Part shown: in pieces, positions 55,383 to 64,000 of the stretch | Position numbering within the stretch: position 1 is the first letter of the stretch | How the letters are laid out: every line of letters starts with the position of its first letter | From: Acidimicrobiaceae bacterium | GTDB taxonomy: Bacteria > Actinomycetota > Acidimicrobiia > Acidimicrobiales > Ilumatobacteraceae | Reading direction: 5' to 3' | Length of the DNA: 64,000 nucleotides | Assembly: GCA_020637235.1 (NCBI GenBank) | Contig: JACJWG010000003.1 | Location: 248,001 to 312,000 of the forward strand | Translations under genes and position numbers: made by a program | Notes under the pieces: generated by a model | What the model was told of the DNA's origin: nothing | Database searches by the model: none | Seen by the model: the letters and a program-made list of their open reading frames with translations, nothing else

Positions 55383-56833
55383 GCACCGCACTGTCCGAGC
55401 TCCGGCCGCTGCTCGAACGCCTGCGCGGCGCCGTGCACGATCCGTCGGCCGCCGCCACGCTCGACCGCCTGGCGGCGCGCCTCGACGAGCCACTGATCGT
55501 GGCGCTCGCCGGCAAGGTGAAGGCCGGGAAGTCGACGCTGATGAACGCGCTCATCGGCGAGCCGCTCGCACCCACCGACGCCGGCGAGTGCACCCAGCTC
55601 GTTACGTGGTATCGCAACGGTCCCACCTACCGGGTGCGTCTCGACCTGAAGGACGGCACCTCGCGTCAGGCGCCCTTCCAGCGTCCCGACGGCGCGCTCG
55701 AGGTCGATCTCGGCGGCACCCCGGTCGAGGCGATCGAGCGGATGGTGATCGACTGGCCGTCGTCGCGGCTGGCCCAGGTGACGCTGATCGACACCCCGGG
55801 ACTCGACTCGATCACCACCACCAACTCGGCTCGCACGCACGCGTTCCTCGGCACCGAGGGCGACGGCGAGGGCGAGGCCGACGCGGTGATCTACCTGATG
55901 CGGCACGTGCATCGCACCGACCTGACCTTCCTCGAAGCCTTTCGCGACGACACCCAGGCGGGCGCCAGTCCGATCTCGGCACTGGCCGTGCTCTCCCGAG
56001 CGGACGAGGTGGGCGCCTGCCGGCTCGACGCGATGTCGTCGGCACGCCGGATCGCCACCGGGTGGCGCGACGACCCGCGGTTGCGACGCCTGTGTCAGAC
56101 GGTGGTGCCGGTGGCGGGCCTCGTGGCCGAGGCGGCCACCCTGCTGCGCGAAGACCAGTACCGGGTGATCGCCACCCTGGCGGCGCTGCCGCGAGCCGAC
56201 ATGGACCGACTGCTGCTCACCGCCGACCGCTTCCTGAACGACCGCGACTGTCCGGTCACCCAGGTGGAGCGCGAGGAGCTGCTCGAACGGCTCGGTGTGT
56301 TCGGGGTGCGGTTGTCGATCAGCCTGGTGCGGCTCGGTGCTGCGCCCACGGCGTCGGCGCTCGCGACGGAGCTCACCAACCGCTCGGGGGTGAACGACCT
56401 GCGCAACCTGCTCACCACGGTGCTCGCCGAGCGACGCTCGGTGCTGAAGGCCCGCGTCGCGCTCGCCGGTCTCGACGCCGTGCTGTCCGGGCTGCCCGAT
56501 CCCGTGTACGACCCGTTCCGGCTCGAGCTCGAACGGATCTCGGCGAGCGCCCACGAGTTCACCGAGGTGCACCTGCTCAACGCGATCCGGGCGGGCTCGC
56601 TGGCGCTGAAGCCGGCCGAGGTGGACGAGCTCGAACGGCTGCTCGGCTCGATCGGTGCGCCGAGTCACGAGCGGCTCGGCCTCGGACCGGACGCCGATGT
56701 ACGCGAGGCGGTGCTCGACGGGGTGGAACGATGGCGGCGTCGTGCCGAGAACCCGCTCAGCCCGCTCGCCGTCTCCGAGGCGGCCCGAGCGGTCGCCCGG
56801 ACCTACGAGGGGCTGCTCGCGAGTTCGAGGTAG
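55379..56833 (+). CDS. IniC-like dynamin-family GTPase
   Basis: A 484-residue partner of the preceding gene. G1 is GKVKAGKST at 45-53, the G2 Thr is in DAGECTQLVT, G3 is DTPGLDS at 138-144, and the G4 position reads LSRAD (206-209), somewhat atypical. It is shorter than the IniA-like protein and has no clear membrane segment, so it may pair with it as IniC is thought to do. The two are translationally coupled (ATGA). The last 31 bases overlap the end of the convergent regulator gene. Confidence 0.85.
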   Translation: MSTALSELRPLLERLRGAVHDPSAAATLDRLAARLDEPLIVALAGKVKAGKSTLMNALIGEPLAPTDAGECTQLVTWYRNGPTYRVRLDLKDGTSRQAPFQRPDGALEVDLGGTPVEAIERMVIDWPSSRLAQVTLIDTPGLDSITTTNSARTHAFLGTEGDGEGEADAVIYLMRHVHRTDLTFLEAFRDDTQAGASPISALAVLSRADEVGACRLDAMSSARRIATGWRDDPRLRRLCQTVVPVAGLVAEAATLLREDQYRVIATLAALPRADMDRLLLTADRFLNDRDCPVTQVEREELLERLGVFGVRLSISLVRLGAAPTASALATELTNRSGVNDLRNLLTTVLAERRSVLKARVALAGLDAVLSGLPDPVYDPFRLELERISASAHEFTEVHLLNAIRAGSLALKPAEVDELERLLGSIGAPSHERLGLGPDADVREAVLDGVERWRRRAENPLSPLAVSEAARAVARTYEGLLASSR

Positions 56834-59289
56834 GCGCGGATCGCGGCGAGCATCTCGGCGCGCGAACCAGCGGCGAGCTTGGTGCGGATGTGTGCGACGT
56901 GGTGCTCCACCGTCTTGGCGGAGATGAACAACGTCGCGCCGATCTCGCGATGGGTGCGACCCTCGAGCACCAGTTGCGCGACACGGGTCTCCTGCTCGCT
57001 CAGCCGCACGACGTCGCGATCGACGCGTGCGGCGCGCTTCAGCTGGGCCCGCTGCGCTCGGAACAGGCGCGAGTGCTTGAGCAGCCGGCGGGCGTCGCTC
57101 TCGATCGGGGTGTGTACTGCGGCGAAGCCGCACAACCGTGCGGCCTCGTGCGGCAAGCCGACGTCGGCCAGCCGCTGCGACAGCTGCTCGATCGCTGCCG
57201 CCTCGATCTCGGGCGTCGTCCCGGCACCGAACGACTCGGCGATCGCCACGAGCGCGTCGGCAACCTCCCGACGGAGCACGTGGTGGGTGGGCACCGGCAG
57301 GCCGGCGAGCGAGCGAGCGGCAGTGGCGGTCGCGACCGGGTCGTCACAGCAGAGCGCGACACGCAGGCGTGCCCACGCGAGATCGGCCACCAGCGCCGGC
57401 GGGTCACCGAGGCGGGCGACGGCCCGCTCGGCCGGTGCCAGCAGTTCGTCGGTGCGGGCCATGCCGGCACGGGCCGCCGCAGCGGCGATGTCGGTGATGA
57501 TGCCGAGGTCGTACAGATGTGTGCCGCTCGCCGACGCCACGGTGAGCGCCGCAGCGGCCGACGGTGCCAATGCGTCGAGCTCGGGGTCGCGCACCGCGAT
57601 CGAGCACGCCACGCCGGCACGCCACAGCGCCTCGTGCGGTGCGAGCTCGTCGGCGGCCACGTCGCCGAGCACGCCGGCAGCGTCGTCGAGCCGTCCGCGG
57701 GTGGCGGCGAGCCACGCCGACGTCAGCAGGTGCCGACGGTGGTGCCCGCGACCACCACGTCGCTCGCCGATCGCGTCGAGCACCACCCGTTCGGCTCGTT
57801 CGAGATCGTCGAGCTGGGCGCACAGGAGCGCACCCACCAGGTCGGCCGTGGCCGGCCACCGGTGCGCATCCACCTCGGCGCGATGTCGCAACACGGCGCG
57901 CCGGACGGCATCGAGGCAGCCGTCGCGGTCGCCGGCCACCCAGGTGGCGACGGCCTCGCCGAGTGTGGCGGCCGCATCGGACCCGCGCCCCGTCTCGGTG
58001 GCGTTGCTGCTGGACGGCGAGTCGTCCACCGGTACGCCGGCGCCGATCCGTGCCCACTGCGCCAGCGGGCGCAGGACCGACAGGTCGAGGCTCGCCGCCG
58101 CGGCCTCCAGATCGCCGAGCGCCACCCAGGCGGCGGCCCGTACCACGGCTGCGTCGGCACGGTCGACGGCCTCGGGCGGTACCTCCTGCAACACGGCCAG
58201 CGCACGGTTCGGCTTCCCGGCCCCCACGGCGGCGACGGCCTCTGCGAGCGCGAGGTCGGCGGAGGCCGCCCCGGCCGCCCGTGCGTCGTCCACCCAGGCG
58301 AGCGCGGCTGCGGGGTCGACCCCGGCGAGCTCGTCGGCGGCGCGGCGGTACACCGCGCCCGCCGCGGCCGATCGATCGGCGGCGGTGCGCAGCTGCGTGG
58401 CCAGGTCGGTGACCAGCACGCCGCTGTCGTCGCGCCCTAGCAGCTCGATCACCTCCGCCCGCCGTGCACCCGTCGTGATCGTGCGCACCGCCTCGGCCAC
58501 GGTGGCGAGCATCGTGGGCGTCGGCGCCGAGCCGGCGACAGTGTCGGGCGGATCGAGGAGCCCCTCGACGACGAGTTGATCGACAGCCGTGTCGGTCGGA
58601 TCGGCGGTGCCGGTCCCGTCGTGGTCGGCCGTCACCGTCGGCAGACGATCGACCGGGAGGCCGAAGGCGAGCAGTTCGGCGACGCGTCGGGTGGCGGGAG
58701 CCACCACCGACAGCCGCGCCGTCACGTCGGGCACGAGCGACCCGTCGAGCTCGAGTGCGGCCAGCAGATCGGCACGCCCCGCGGTCGCCGCGATTCGTCG
58801 TTCGGCCTCGGCTGCGGTGACCTTCGTGCCGGCTCGGACCTCCGCGACCGTGGATCGCGAGAGGGTGAACGCCGCATTGGCCCGCCGGGCTCCGAGCGTC
58901 GCGATCGCGAGCGGTTGGTTGATGGCGCCGAGTCGGTGCACCAGCACGACGGCGCCGCCGTCGGTGTCCGGCTCGGCGAGGGTGGCCAGCGCCTCGAGCG
59001 CGGCGCCCGTCGCGAACTGCACCTCGCCGACGACGAGCACCTCCCCGGCTCCCGGTGGGCTCAGGTCGCCGGCACGACCGGTGCGCCCCACGGTGATCGA
59101 TCGGTGCGGCGCCCGAGCTGCGGCGAGCGCCGCCCCGATCGAGTGGATCACCAGGTGGACCGCACCGCCCGGACACGCGACGGTGACGATCGCACCGGGT
59201 CGGGCGGCGGTGGCGCTGCGCACCGCCTCGCCGATCTCGGTGAGCGTTGGACGGGCGGCGGCGGCAGGAGAGGTCGGGCGAGCGGCCAC
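56803..59289 (-). CDS. Large LuxR-family regulator, possible IniR counterpart with a degenerate ATPase domain
   Basis: An 828-residue protein. Its N-terminal 250 residues have the layout of a STAND-type ATPase, but the P-loop is eroded (VACPGGAVHLVIHS, no GKT) and the Walker B region reads VLVVGEVQF. A long helical repeat (TPR-like) follows. The C-terminal LuxR helix-turn-helix is well preserved (LSEQETRVAQLVLEGRTHRE, then SAKTVEHHVAHIR) at about 765-825. It is convergent with the IniC-like gene, sharing 31 bases. Mycobacterial iniBAC is governed by a similarly organised LuxR-type ATPase, IniR, so control of this locus is a reasonable inference. Confidence 0.75.
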   Translation of the reverse strand: MAARPTSPAAAARPTLTEIGEAVRSATAARPGAIVTVACPGGAVHLVIHSIGAALAAARAPHRSITVGRTGRAGDLSPPGAGEVLVVGEVQFATGAALEALATLAEPDTDGGAVVLVHRLGAINQPLAIATLGARRANAAFTLSRSTVAEVRAGTKVTAAEAERRIAATAGRADLLAALELDGSLVPDVTARLSVVAPATRRVAELLAFGLPVDRLPTVTADHDGTGTADPTDTAVDQLVVEGLLDPPDTVAGSAPTPTMLATVAEAVRTITTGARRAEVIELLGRDDSGVLVTDLATQLRTAADRSAAAGAVYRRAADELAGVDPAAALAWVDDARAAGAASADLALAEAVAAVGAGKPNRALAVLQEVPPEAVDRADAAVVRAAAWVALGDLEAAAASLDLSVLRPLAQWARIGAGVPVDDSPSSSNATETGRGSDAAATLGEAVATWVAGDRDGCLDAVRRAVLRHRAEVDAHRWPATADLVGALLCAQLDDLERAERVVLDAIGERRGGRGHHRRHLLTSAWLAATRGRLDDAAGVLGDVAADELAPHEALWRAGVACSIAVRDPELDALAPSAAAALTVASASGTHLYDLGIITDIAAAAARAGMARTDELLAPAERAVARLGDPPALVADLAWARLRVALCCDDPVATATAARSLAGLPVPTHHVLRREVADALVAIAESFGAGTTPEIEAAAIEQLSQRLADVGLPHEAARLCGFAAVHTPIESDARRLLKHSRLFRAQRAQLKRAARVDRDVVRLSEQETRVAQLVLEGRTHREIGATLFISAKTVEHHVAHIRTKLAAGSRAEMLAAIRAYLELASSPS

Positions 59290-59298
59290 GGGCGAAAT

Positions 59299-60210
59299 CT
59301 AGAGGACCGGCTCCAACGCCGGGACCGGCAACACCTTCGTGCCGCGGGCGTCGAGCACCGCCTTGCCGATGATCGCCACCATGATGATCGCACCGCCGAT
59401 CCACGTGGTGAGCGGTGGCCGTTCCGCCAGGAACGTGAACGACCACAGCGGCACGAGCACCATCTCGCTCTGGGCGAACACGGTCATCGCCGCGGCCGGC
59501 ACCTGACGCGAGGCGACGTTGAACATGATCGTGCCGACGACGATGATCACCGCGCCGTGGATCAGCGCGTAGGCCAGGTCGGTGGCGGGCGGCACGAGCG
59601 ACTCGCCGTGTGCGAGGGTGACCGCGCCGCAGATGCCGATCATCATGATGCCGTAGCCGGGCAGGACGGGCGACCAGTCCTGTGTCGGGTCGCTGCGCAC
59701 GCACACGGCGTACCCGGCGAAGCCGATCGCCGCCGACAACGCGGCGAGGTTGCCGACCATGCTGCCCGCCTCGAGGTCGCCGGCGACCATGATCACGAGT
59801 CCTGCGAAGGCGAGGCAGATCGACAGCACGGTGATCCGGTTGAACCGCTCCGACAGGAACAGCCGTGCAGCGATCACGCCGAAGACGGGCGTCGTGCTGC
59901 CGAGGAACGCGGCGTTGGCGGCGGTGGTGGTCTTGACCGCGTAGACGAAGCCGAGCGACGCCAGCAGCAGCATCAGGTTGGCCACCATCATCGTGCGTCC
60001 CGACGTGTAGGCGCGGACGGTCTGCGAGGGCTTGCCGCGACGGCGTGCGAGCAGCTCGATCACGGCGATGATGCCGATCGAACGCCAGATCAGGTACTGG
60101 AACGCGTCGGCCTCGTCGGCGAGGCGGGCCGTGACGGCGCCGAACGACCACACGGCACCGGCGCCCAGTGCCATCGCCGACGCGAGGACGGGAAGCCGTT
60201 GACGAGACAT
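59299..60210 (-). CDS. DMT-family (EamA) transporter
   Basis: A 303-residue membrane protein with about ten hydrophobic segments in two EamA repeats, each about five helices. GAVWSFGAVTARLA and FLGSTTPVFGVIAARLFLSE are typical of the first repeat, and FAQSEMVLVPLWSFTFLAER of the second. Members export metabolites, or import them. The substrate is not visible. It follows the DUF885 gene by 53 bases and ends 10 bases before the LuxR-type gene starts on the same strand; any functional tie is unclear. Confidence 0.88.
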   Translation of the reverse strand: MSRQRLPVLASAMALGAGAVWSFGAVTARLADEADAFQYLIWRSIGIIAVIELLARRRGKPSQTVRAYTSGRTMMVANLMLLLASLGFVYAVKTTTAANAAFLGSTTPVFGVIAARLFLSERFNRITVLSICLAFAGLVIMVAGDLEAGSMVGNLAALSAAIGFAGYAVCVRSDPTQDWSPVLPGYGIMMIGICGAVTLAHGESLVPPATDLAYALIHGAVIIVVGTIMFNVASRQVPAAAMTVFAQSEMVLVPLWSFTFLAERPPLTTWIGGAIIMVAIIGKAVLDARGTKVLPVPALEPVL

Positions 60211-60263
60211 GCGGATGCCACGCTACGCCGCGGCCCGGCGAGTTCCCGGGACGAGCGTTCCGC

Positions 60264-61952
60264 TCACCCGCGGAACGCGGCGAGTTCGGCGCGCAGCTGA
60301 GCCAGGCCGACCGGGCCGAGGCCGAGCGCGAACGTGTGGAAACGGCGCAGGTCGAACGCCGAGCCGAGCCGATCCGCCGTCTCGGCGCGTGCGGCGAGCC
60401 ACTCGCGTTCGCCGATCTTGTAGCTGATCGCCTGCGCCGGCCACCCGAGGTAGCGATCGATCTCGCTCGCGAGGAACGTCTCGCCCTGGCCGGTCTCGTG
60501 CACGGCGAACTCGTAGGCGAGCTCGGGGGTCCAGGCGTCGCCGCCGTGGAACGGCGTGCCGTCGTTGAGCGTGGTACCGGCGGGGATTCGGTAGCCGAGG
60601 TGCATCCCGATGTCGATGATCACGCGCACGCTGCGCAGCATCTGGCCACCGAGGAAGCCGAGCCGGTGGTCGGGGTTCTCGAACCAGCCGAACTCGTCGC
60701 AGAGCCGCTCGGCGTACAGCGCCCATCCTTCGCCGTGGCCGCTGATGAAGGTGTTGCGCTGCAGCCGCGACAGCTGGTCGGCGAGCACCTTGATGTAGCC
60801 GAGCTGCAGGTGGTGGCCGGGCACGCTCTCGTGGTAGCAGGTGGTGACGTCACCCCACATCGGGAATCGTGTCCGGCCGAGCGTGGGGTACCACGTGCGG
60901 CCGGGACGGCTGAAGTCCTCCGAGGGCGACGTGTAGTACGGGGCGGCGGCCGAACCGGCCGGTGGGATGCGCGCCTCGCAGCGCCGGATCTGCTCGGGGA
61001 TGTCGAAGTGGAACAGGCTGCGTTCGAGGGCGTCGTCGGTCAGCTGTTGCAGCCACGCCTGGTAGGCCTCGGCGCCCTCGACCGAGCGGGCGGGATCGGT
61101 GTCGAGCAGCTCGCGCACCTCGGCGAACGACGCGCCCGGCAGGATCCGCTCGCACGTCGCCGCCATCTCACGCCGCAGTTCGTGGAAGTCGGTCCACGCC
61201 CAGTCGTACATCTCGCGCGGGTCGAGGTCGGCGCCCAGCATCGCCCGACTGTTCACCGTGTATCGCTCGAGGCCACACGCGTCGACCTCGGCGGCGGCCG
61301 GTGCGTAGACGTCGCGGAGATAGCGAGCGAAGTCGGCGTACGCGGTGATCGCCGACTCGGCGCCGGTTGCCACCTCGGCGCGCAACGACTCGGGCAGGTC
61401 GGCGGCCTCGGCCGCTTCACGGGCGAGCGAGTCGAACCAGCGGTCGTCGGCCCAGGTGCCGCACTGGGCGGCGACGGCGAGCGCCTGTCGGCGCGAGGCC
61501 ACCTTGCCCGCGCTGCGCCCGTGCTCGAAGGTGGCCCGGACCCCGTCGAGTGCTGCCGACACGCAGCCGAGCCGCGATGCGATGTCGCTCCAGGCCTGCT
61601 CGCCCTCGCGCGGCATCAGGTCGAACGTCGCCCGGATCGTGCTCACCGGCGAGGCCAACACCCGCAACGCGTACAACCACTCGCCGGTGTCGTACTGGGC
61701 GAGCGACACGTCGAGCCGTTCGTCGATGACGTCGCGAGCGAGCCGGTCGTGGTCGTTCGTCGGCTCCAGCTCGTGCAGCGCCGCACGGGTGCGGCGCACG
61801 TGCTCGGCGCGCACGGCGTATCCCTCGGGCGAGAAGTCGGTGAGCAGGTGGTCGAACCCGGGGACCCCACGCGACGTGGCGGCGCACGGGTCGAGTGCGG
61901 CGCTCTCCGACACATGGTCGTCGGCGAGCTGGAACACGGGTGACTGGGCCAT
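60264..61952 (-). CDS. DUF885 family protein (metal-dependent peptidase-like)
   Basis: A 562-residue protein of the DUF885 family. The zinc site CYHESVPGHHLQ (HExxxGHH type) and the later GHGEGWALYAERL are the family hallmarks. No signal peptide is present, so it should be cytoplasmic. Members are taken for carboxypeptidase-like metallohydrolases, but few have been characterised. ATG 61952 (MAQSPVFQLAD) was preferred to an upstream ATG at 62012 that adds an Arg-rich leader. Confidence 0.88.
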   Translation of the reverse strand: MAQSPVFQLADDHVSESAALDPCAATSRGVPGFDHLLTDFSPEGYAVRAEHVRRTRAALHELEPTNDHDRLARDVIDERLDVSLAQYDTGEWLYALRVLASPVSTIRATFDLMPREGEQAWSDIASRLGCVSAALDGVRATFEHGRSAGKVASRRQALAVAAQCGTWADDRWFDSLAREAAEAADLPESLRAEVATGAESAITAYADFARYLRDVYAPAAAEVDACGLERYTVNSRAMLGADLDPREMYDWAWTDFHELRREMAATCERILPGASFAEVRELLDTDPARSVEGAEAYQAWLQQLTDDALERSLFHFDIPEQIRRCEARIPPAGSAAAPYYTSPSEDFSRPGRTWYPTLGRTRFPMWGDVTTCYHESVPGHHLQLGYIKVLADQLSRLQRNTFISGHGEGWALYAERLCDEFGWFENPDHRLGFLGGQMLRSVRVIIDIGMHLGYRIPAGTTLNDGTPFHGGDAWTPELAYEFAVHETGQGETFLASEIDRYLGWPAQAISYKIGEREWLAARAETADRLGSAFDLRRFHTFALGLGPVGLAQLRAELAAFRG

Positions 61953-62068
61953 GTCCTCGAACGTAGCGCTCGGGCGCGAGCGGCGTCGCGTGCGCGCTGC
62001 CGGGCGTGCCACAATCGCAGGGACGCGAGGGGCCGCCCCCGATGCGACCCCGACGAGAGAGGGGAACC

Positions 62069-62452
62069 ATGTCGTTCGATCTGGTCATCGAGGTGGACAA
62101 CCAGCCCGGCGCGCTGGCGCACGTGGCGGCGGCGGTGAGCGACGCCGGGGTGAACCTCGCAGCGGCCACGTGCCTCGGCAAGGGCGACCGCACCGAGTTG
62201 CACATCCTGGTGCCCCACGCCGAGCCGGTGCGCCACGCACTCGCCGTCACCCACGAGGCCTCGATCACTCGCGAGCGTGAGGTGTGCGTCGTCGAGGTGC
62301 ACGACGACCAGCCGGGCGTGCTGGCCGATCTCGCCCGCTCGATCGCCGAGAAGGGCATCAACGTCGACCTCCTCTACGTGGCGACCCACAACCGCGTCGT
62401 GTTCGGCTCACCCGATCTGCCCGGGTTGAGGGCGGCGCTCGGACAGGGCTGA
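62069..62452 (+). CDS. Protein of two tandem ACT domains
   Basis: A 127-residue protein. ACT 1 is DLVIEVDNQPGALAHVAAAV with the typical Gly-rich start, and ACT 2 is VCVVEVHDDQPGVLADLARS. ACT domains bind amino acids and regulate metabolic enzymes, and stand-alone tandem ACT proteins occur in actinobacteria. The ATG at 62069 with AGAGAGGGGA upstream was chosen; an earlier ATG at 62006 has no support. A link to the downstream lipoprotein gene, 33 bases away, is not clear. Confidence 0.85.
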   Translation: MSFDLVIEVDNQPGALAHVAAAVSDAGVNLAAATCLGKGDRTELHILVPHAEPVRHALAVTHEASITREREVCVVEVHDDQPGVLADLARSIAEKGINVDLLYVATHNRVVFGSPDLPGLRAALGQG

Positions 62453-62485
62453 CCGGCGCGCACGACGGTGTGCGAAGGTGGTCGG

Positions 62486-63730
62486 ATGACGTCGTACCTG
62501 CGCGCCTCCGCTCCTCGTCGACGGCTCGTGGCCGTCGCGGCACTGGCAGGGATCCTCGCGGCGTGCAGCAGCGGGACCGGCACCGAGACCGACGACAGGG
62601 ACGTGACGACGGCCGACGTCGAGTCGGTCGCCGGCTCGGCCGGCGAGTCGTCCACCGCGCTCGCCACCACCGCGCCCACCGGCGAGACGACGGCGCCCAC
62701 GACCGCCGCGCCCACGACCGCCGCGCCCACGACCGCCGCGCCCACGACGACTGCGCCGCCGACCACCCTGGCGGCGCCCTCGGGCGGCGTGTTCCCCGAC
62801 GACGAGTGGGAGATCGGTGAGCTGCCGGCCGACGACCAGGCGGCACTCGACGCGGCGGTCGAGGTGGCGTTCGGGGCGGCCGACGCGACGTCGCGTGTGC
62901 GATCGATCGTCGTCGTGCAGGGCGGCGAGATCACCTACGAGCGGTACCACCCGCTCGACGGGCCCGACACCGTGATGCCCTCGTTCTCCGTCGCCAAGAG
63001 CGTCACCTCGGCGGTGATCGGCCTCCTCGTCGGCGACGGGTTGCTCGACGTCGACGAGCGGGCGCCCGTCGACGCGTGGGACGACCCGAGCGACCCGCGG
63101 CACGAGATCACCCTCGAGCACTTGTTGCACATGGCGAGCGGCCTCGAGTGGACCGAGGCCTACGGCGAGGGCTCGCAGGTGCGGCAGATGTTCGCCGCCG
63201 ACGTCGCCTGGGAGGTCCCTGCCTCGGCATCGCTGGAGGCCGATCCGGGCACGGCGTTCGAGTACTCCACCGGCACCACCTCGATCCTCGCCGGCATCGC
63301 GACCGACACCCTCGGCGGCGTCGACGCCTTCGACGACTACGTCGACGAGCGGCTGCTCGACCCACTCGGCATCACCAGCATCGAGTTCCTCACCGACCGC
63401 AGCGGCCACTGGTACGGCGGGCTCGGTGCGGACATGACCACTCGCGACTTCGCCCGCTTCGGCCTGCTCTACCTCAACGACGGCATCTGGGACGGCCGGC
63501 GCATCCTGCCCGAGGGCTGGGTCGACTACAGCCACGAACCGTCGCCCACCAACCCGTCGTACGGCGCGCAGTGGTGGATGTTCCGGGAGGGCGCGTTCGA
63601 AGCACGCGGCCTGTTCGGCCAGATCGTGCTCGTCAGCCAGGACCACGACCTCGTGATCGCGATCAACACCACGCAGGGCGGCGACGCCGACACGCTGGTG
63701 TCGGCGGCGTACGAGGCCCTGTCGTCCTGA
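62486..63730 (+). CDS. Serine beta-lactamase-like lipoprotein (class C / penicillin-binding-like hydrolase)
   Basis: A 414-residue secreted lipoprotein. The signal peptide ends AGILAAC (lipobox). About 60 residues of Thr/Ala/Pro linker follow, encoded partly by a 15-base repeat (APTTA, four copies at about 62697-62756). The catalytic domain has SFSVAKS (S-x-x-K) and FEYSTGT (Tyr-containing second motif). This is the class C beta-lactamase/esterase fold; substrates may be esters or peptidoglycan-related. ATG 62486 has AAGGTGG nearby and was preferred over an upstream start at 62468. Confidence 0.88.
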   Translation: MTSYLRASAPRRRLVAVAALAGILAACSSGTGTETDDRDVTTADVESVAGSAGESSTALATTAPTGETTAPTTAAPTTAAPTTAAPTTTAPPTTLAAPSGGVFPDDEWEIGELPADDQAALDAAVEVAFGAADATSRVRSIVVVQGGEITYERYHPLDGPDTVMPSFSVAKSVTSAVIGLLVGDGLLDVDERAPVDAWDDPSDPRHEITLEHLLHMASGLEWTEAYGEGSQVRQMFAADVAWEVPASASLEADPGTAFEYSTGTTSILAGIATDTLGGVDAFDDYVDERLLDPLGITSIEFLTDRSGHWYGGLGADMTTRDFARFGLLYLNDGIWDGRRILPEGWVDYSHEPSPTNPSYGAQWWMFREGAFEARGLFGQIVLVSQDHDLVIAINTTQGGDADTLVSAAYEALSS

Positions 63731-63794
63731 CGGGTGGGTCGTCCGGCTCGCGTCACACGCCGGGGTCTTCCGCCGCCGCACCGGTTCTGGCAGC

Positions 63795-64000
63795 ATGGCT
63801 GACATGACCGACACGCAGACGGGACGCTCCCCGGTCGCCGACTGGGCGACGGACTACGACATCTTCGACGAGGCGTACATCACCGACCCCTACGGCATCT
63901 GGGCCGAGCTGCGCGAACGCTGCCCGATCGCGCACACCGAGCGGTGGGGTGGGTCGTGGCTGCCCACCACGTACGAGGACGTCACGGCGATGGCTCGCGA
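63795..64000 (+). CDS. Cytochrome P450, N-terminal part (runs off the window)
   Basis: Only the first 68 residues are seen. DYDIFDEAYITDPYGIWAEL, RERCPIAHTERWGGSW and TTYEDVTAMAR are typical of the N-terminal strand region of bacterial CYP450s. The heme-binding Cys lies beyond the window, so the family cannot be refined. Either ATG 63795 or 63804 could be the start. Confidence 0.85.
   Translation, partial: MADMTDTQTGRSPVADWATDYDIFDEAYITDPYGIWAELRERCPIAHTERWGGSWLPTTYEDVTAMAR

Overview
The window is chromosomal DNA from a very GC-rich bacterium. It suggests an actinobacterium of the class Acidimicrobiia, perhaps an Ilumatobacter relative. Reasons are the actinobacterial gene orders (metG-tatD-rsmA-ispE, glmU-prs-rplY-pth, mfd-mazG-eno-ftsB), the MazG protein fused to a tetrapyrrole-methylase domain, the tiny basic COX24-type protein, a DUF4032 protein, and an ini-type (IniB/IniA/IniC) locus. 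No insertion sequence, phage, CRISPR array or rRNA was seen. The only RNA gene found is one tRNA-Gln.

Layout. (a) 1-5112: a truncated FAD oxidoreductase, an atypical SDR with a Dabb protein, a PAP2-type lipid phosphatase, a lipoprotein and an M20 peptidase. (b) 5141-5413: a 72-bp tandem repeat. (c) 5505-9211: a CoxS-CoxL-CoxM molybdenum hydroxylase of the form II type, divergent from a Fur-family gene that is probably leaderless. (d) 10158-17461: a lipoprotein hydrolase, an HD-domain protein, a second and solitary CoxL, and an MFS exporter with its TetR regulator behind a perfect 21-bp operator. (e) 17471-27941: the ftsB-eno-mazG-surA-like-DUF4032-mfd block, interrupted by two opposite-strand paralogous membrane genes. 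(f) 27942-34131: three 62-bp dyad repeats, an ABC-F ATPase, a membrane EAL protein, and a subtilase ending in a W-S-G-G-S repeat. (g) 34132-45598: translation and envelope housekeeping genes, with a GlmU that lacks its acetyltransferase half. (h) 45658-48951: an amidase, then an Lrp regulator overlapping its aminotransferase.

(i) 49113-59289 is the most unusual part. An Hsp70-type ATPase, with a membrane anchor and an outer domain in place of a substrate-binding domain, is followed by two proteins with IniB-type N-termini (one Asn/Asp/Gly-repetitive, one extremely acidic) and two dynamin-like GTPases resembling IniA and IniC. A convergent 828-residue LuxR-type regulator, reminiscent of mycobacterial IniR, follows. 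The layout suggests a membrane-stress response: dynamins act on the membrane, IniB-type proteins are partners or scaffolds, the Hsp70-like protein is a membrane-spanning ATPase, and the LuxR protein controls the locus. As it stands, the Hsp70 gene carries two frameshifts in its low-complexity linker. (j) 59299-64000: a DMT transporter, a DUF885 peptidase, a double-ACT protein, a serine beta-lactamase-like lipoprotein and the start of a cytochrome P450.

Functions come from motifs and remembered family features only; no database search was run.
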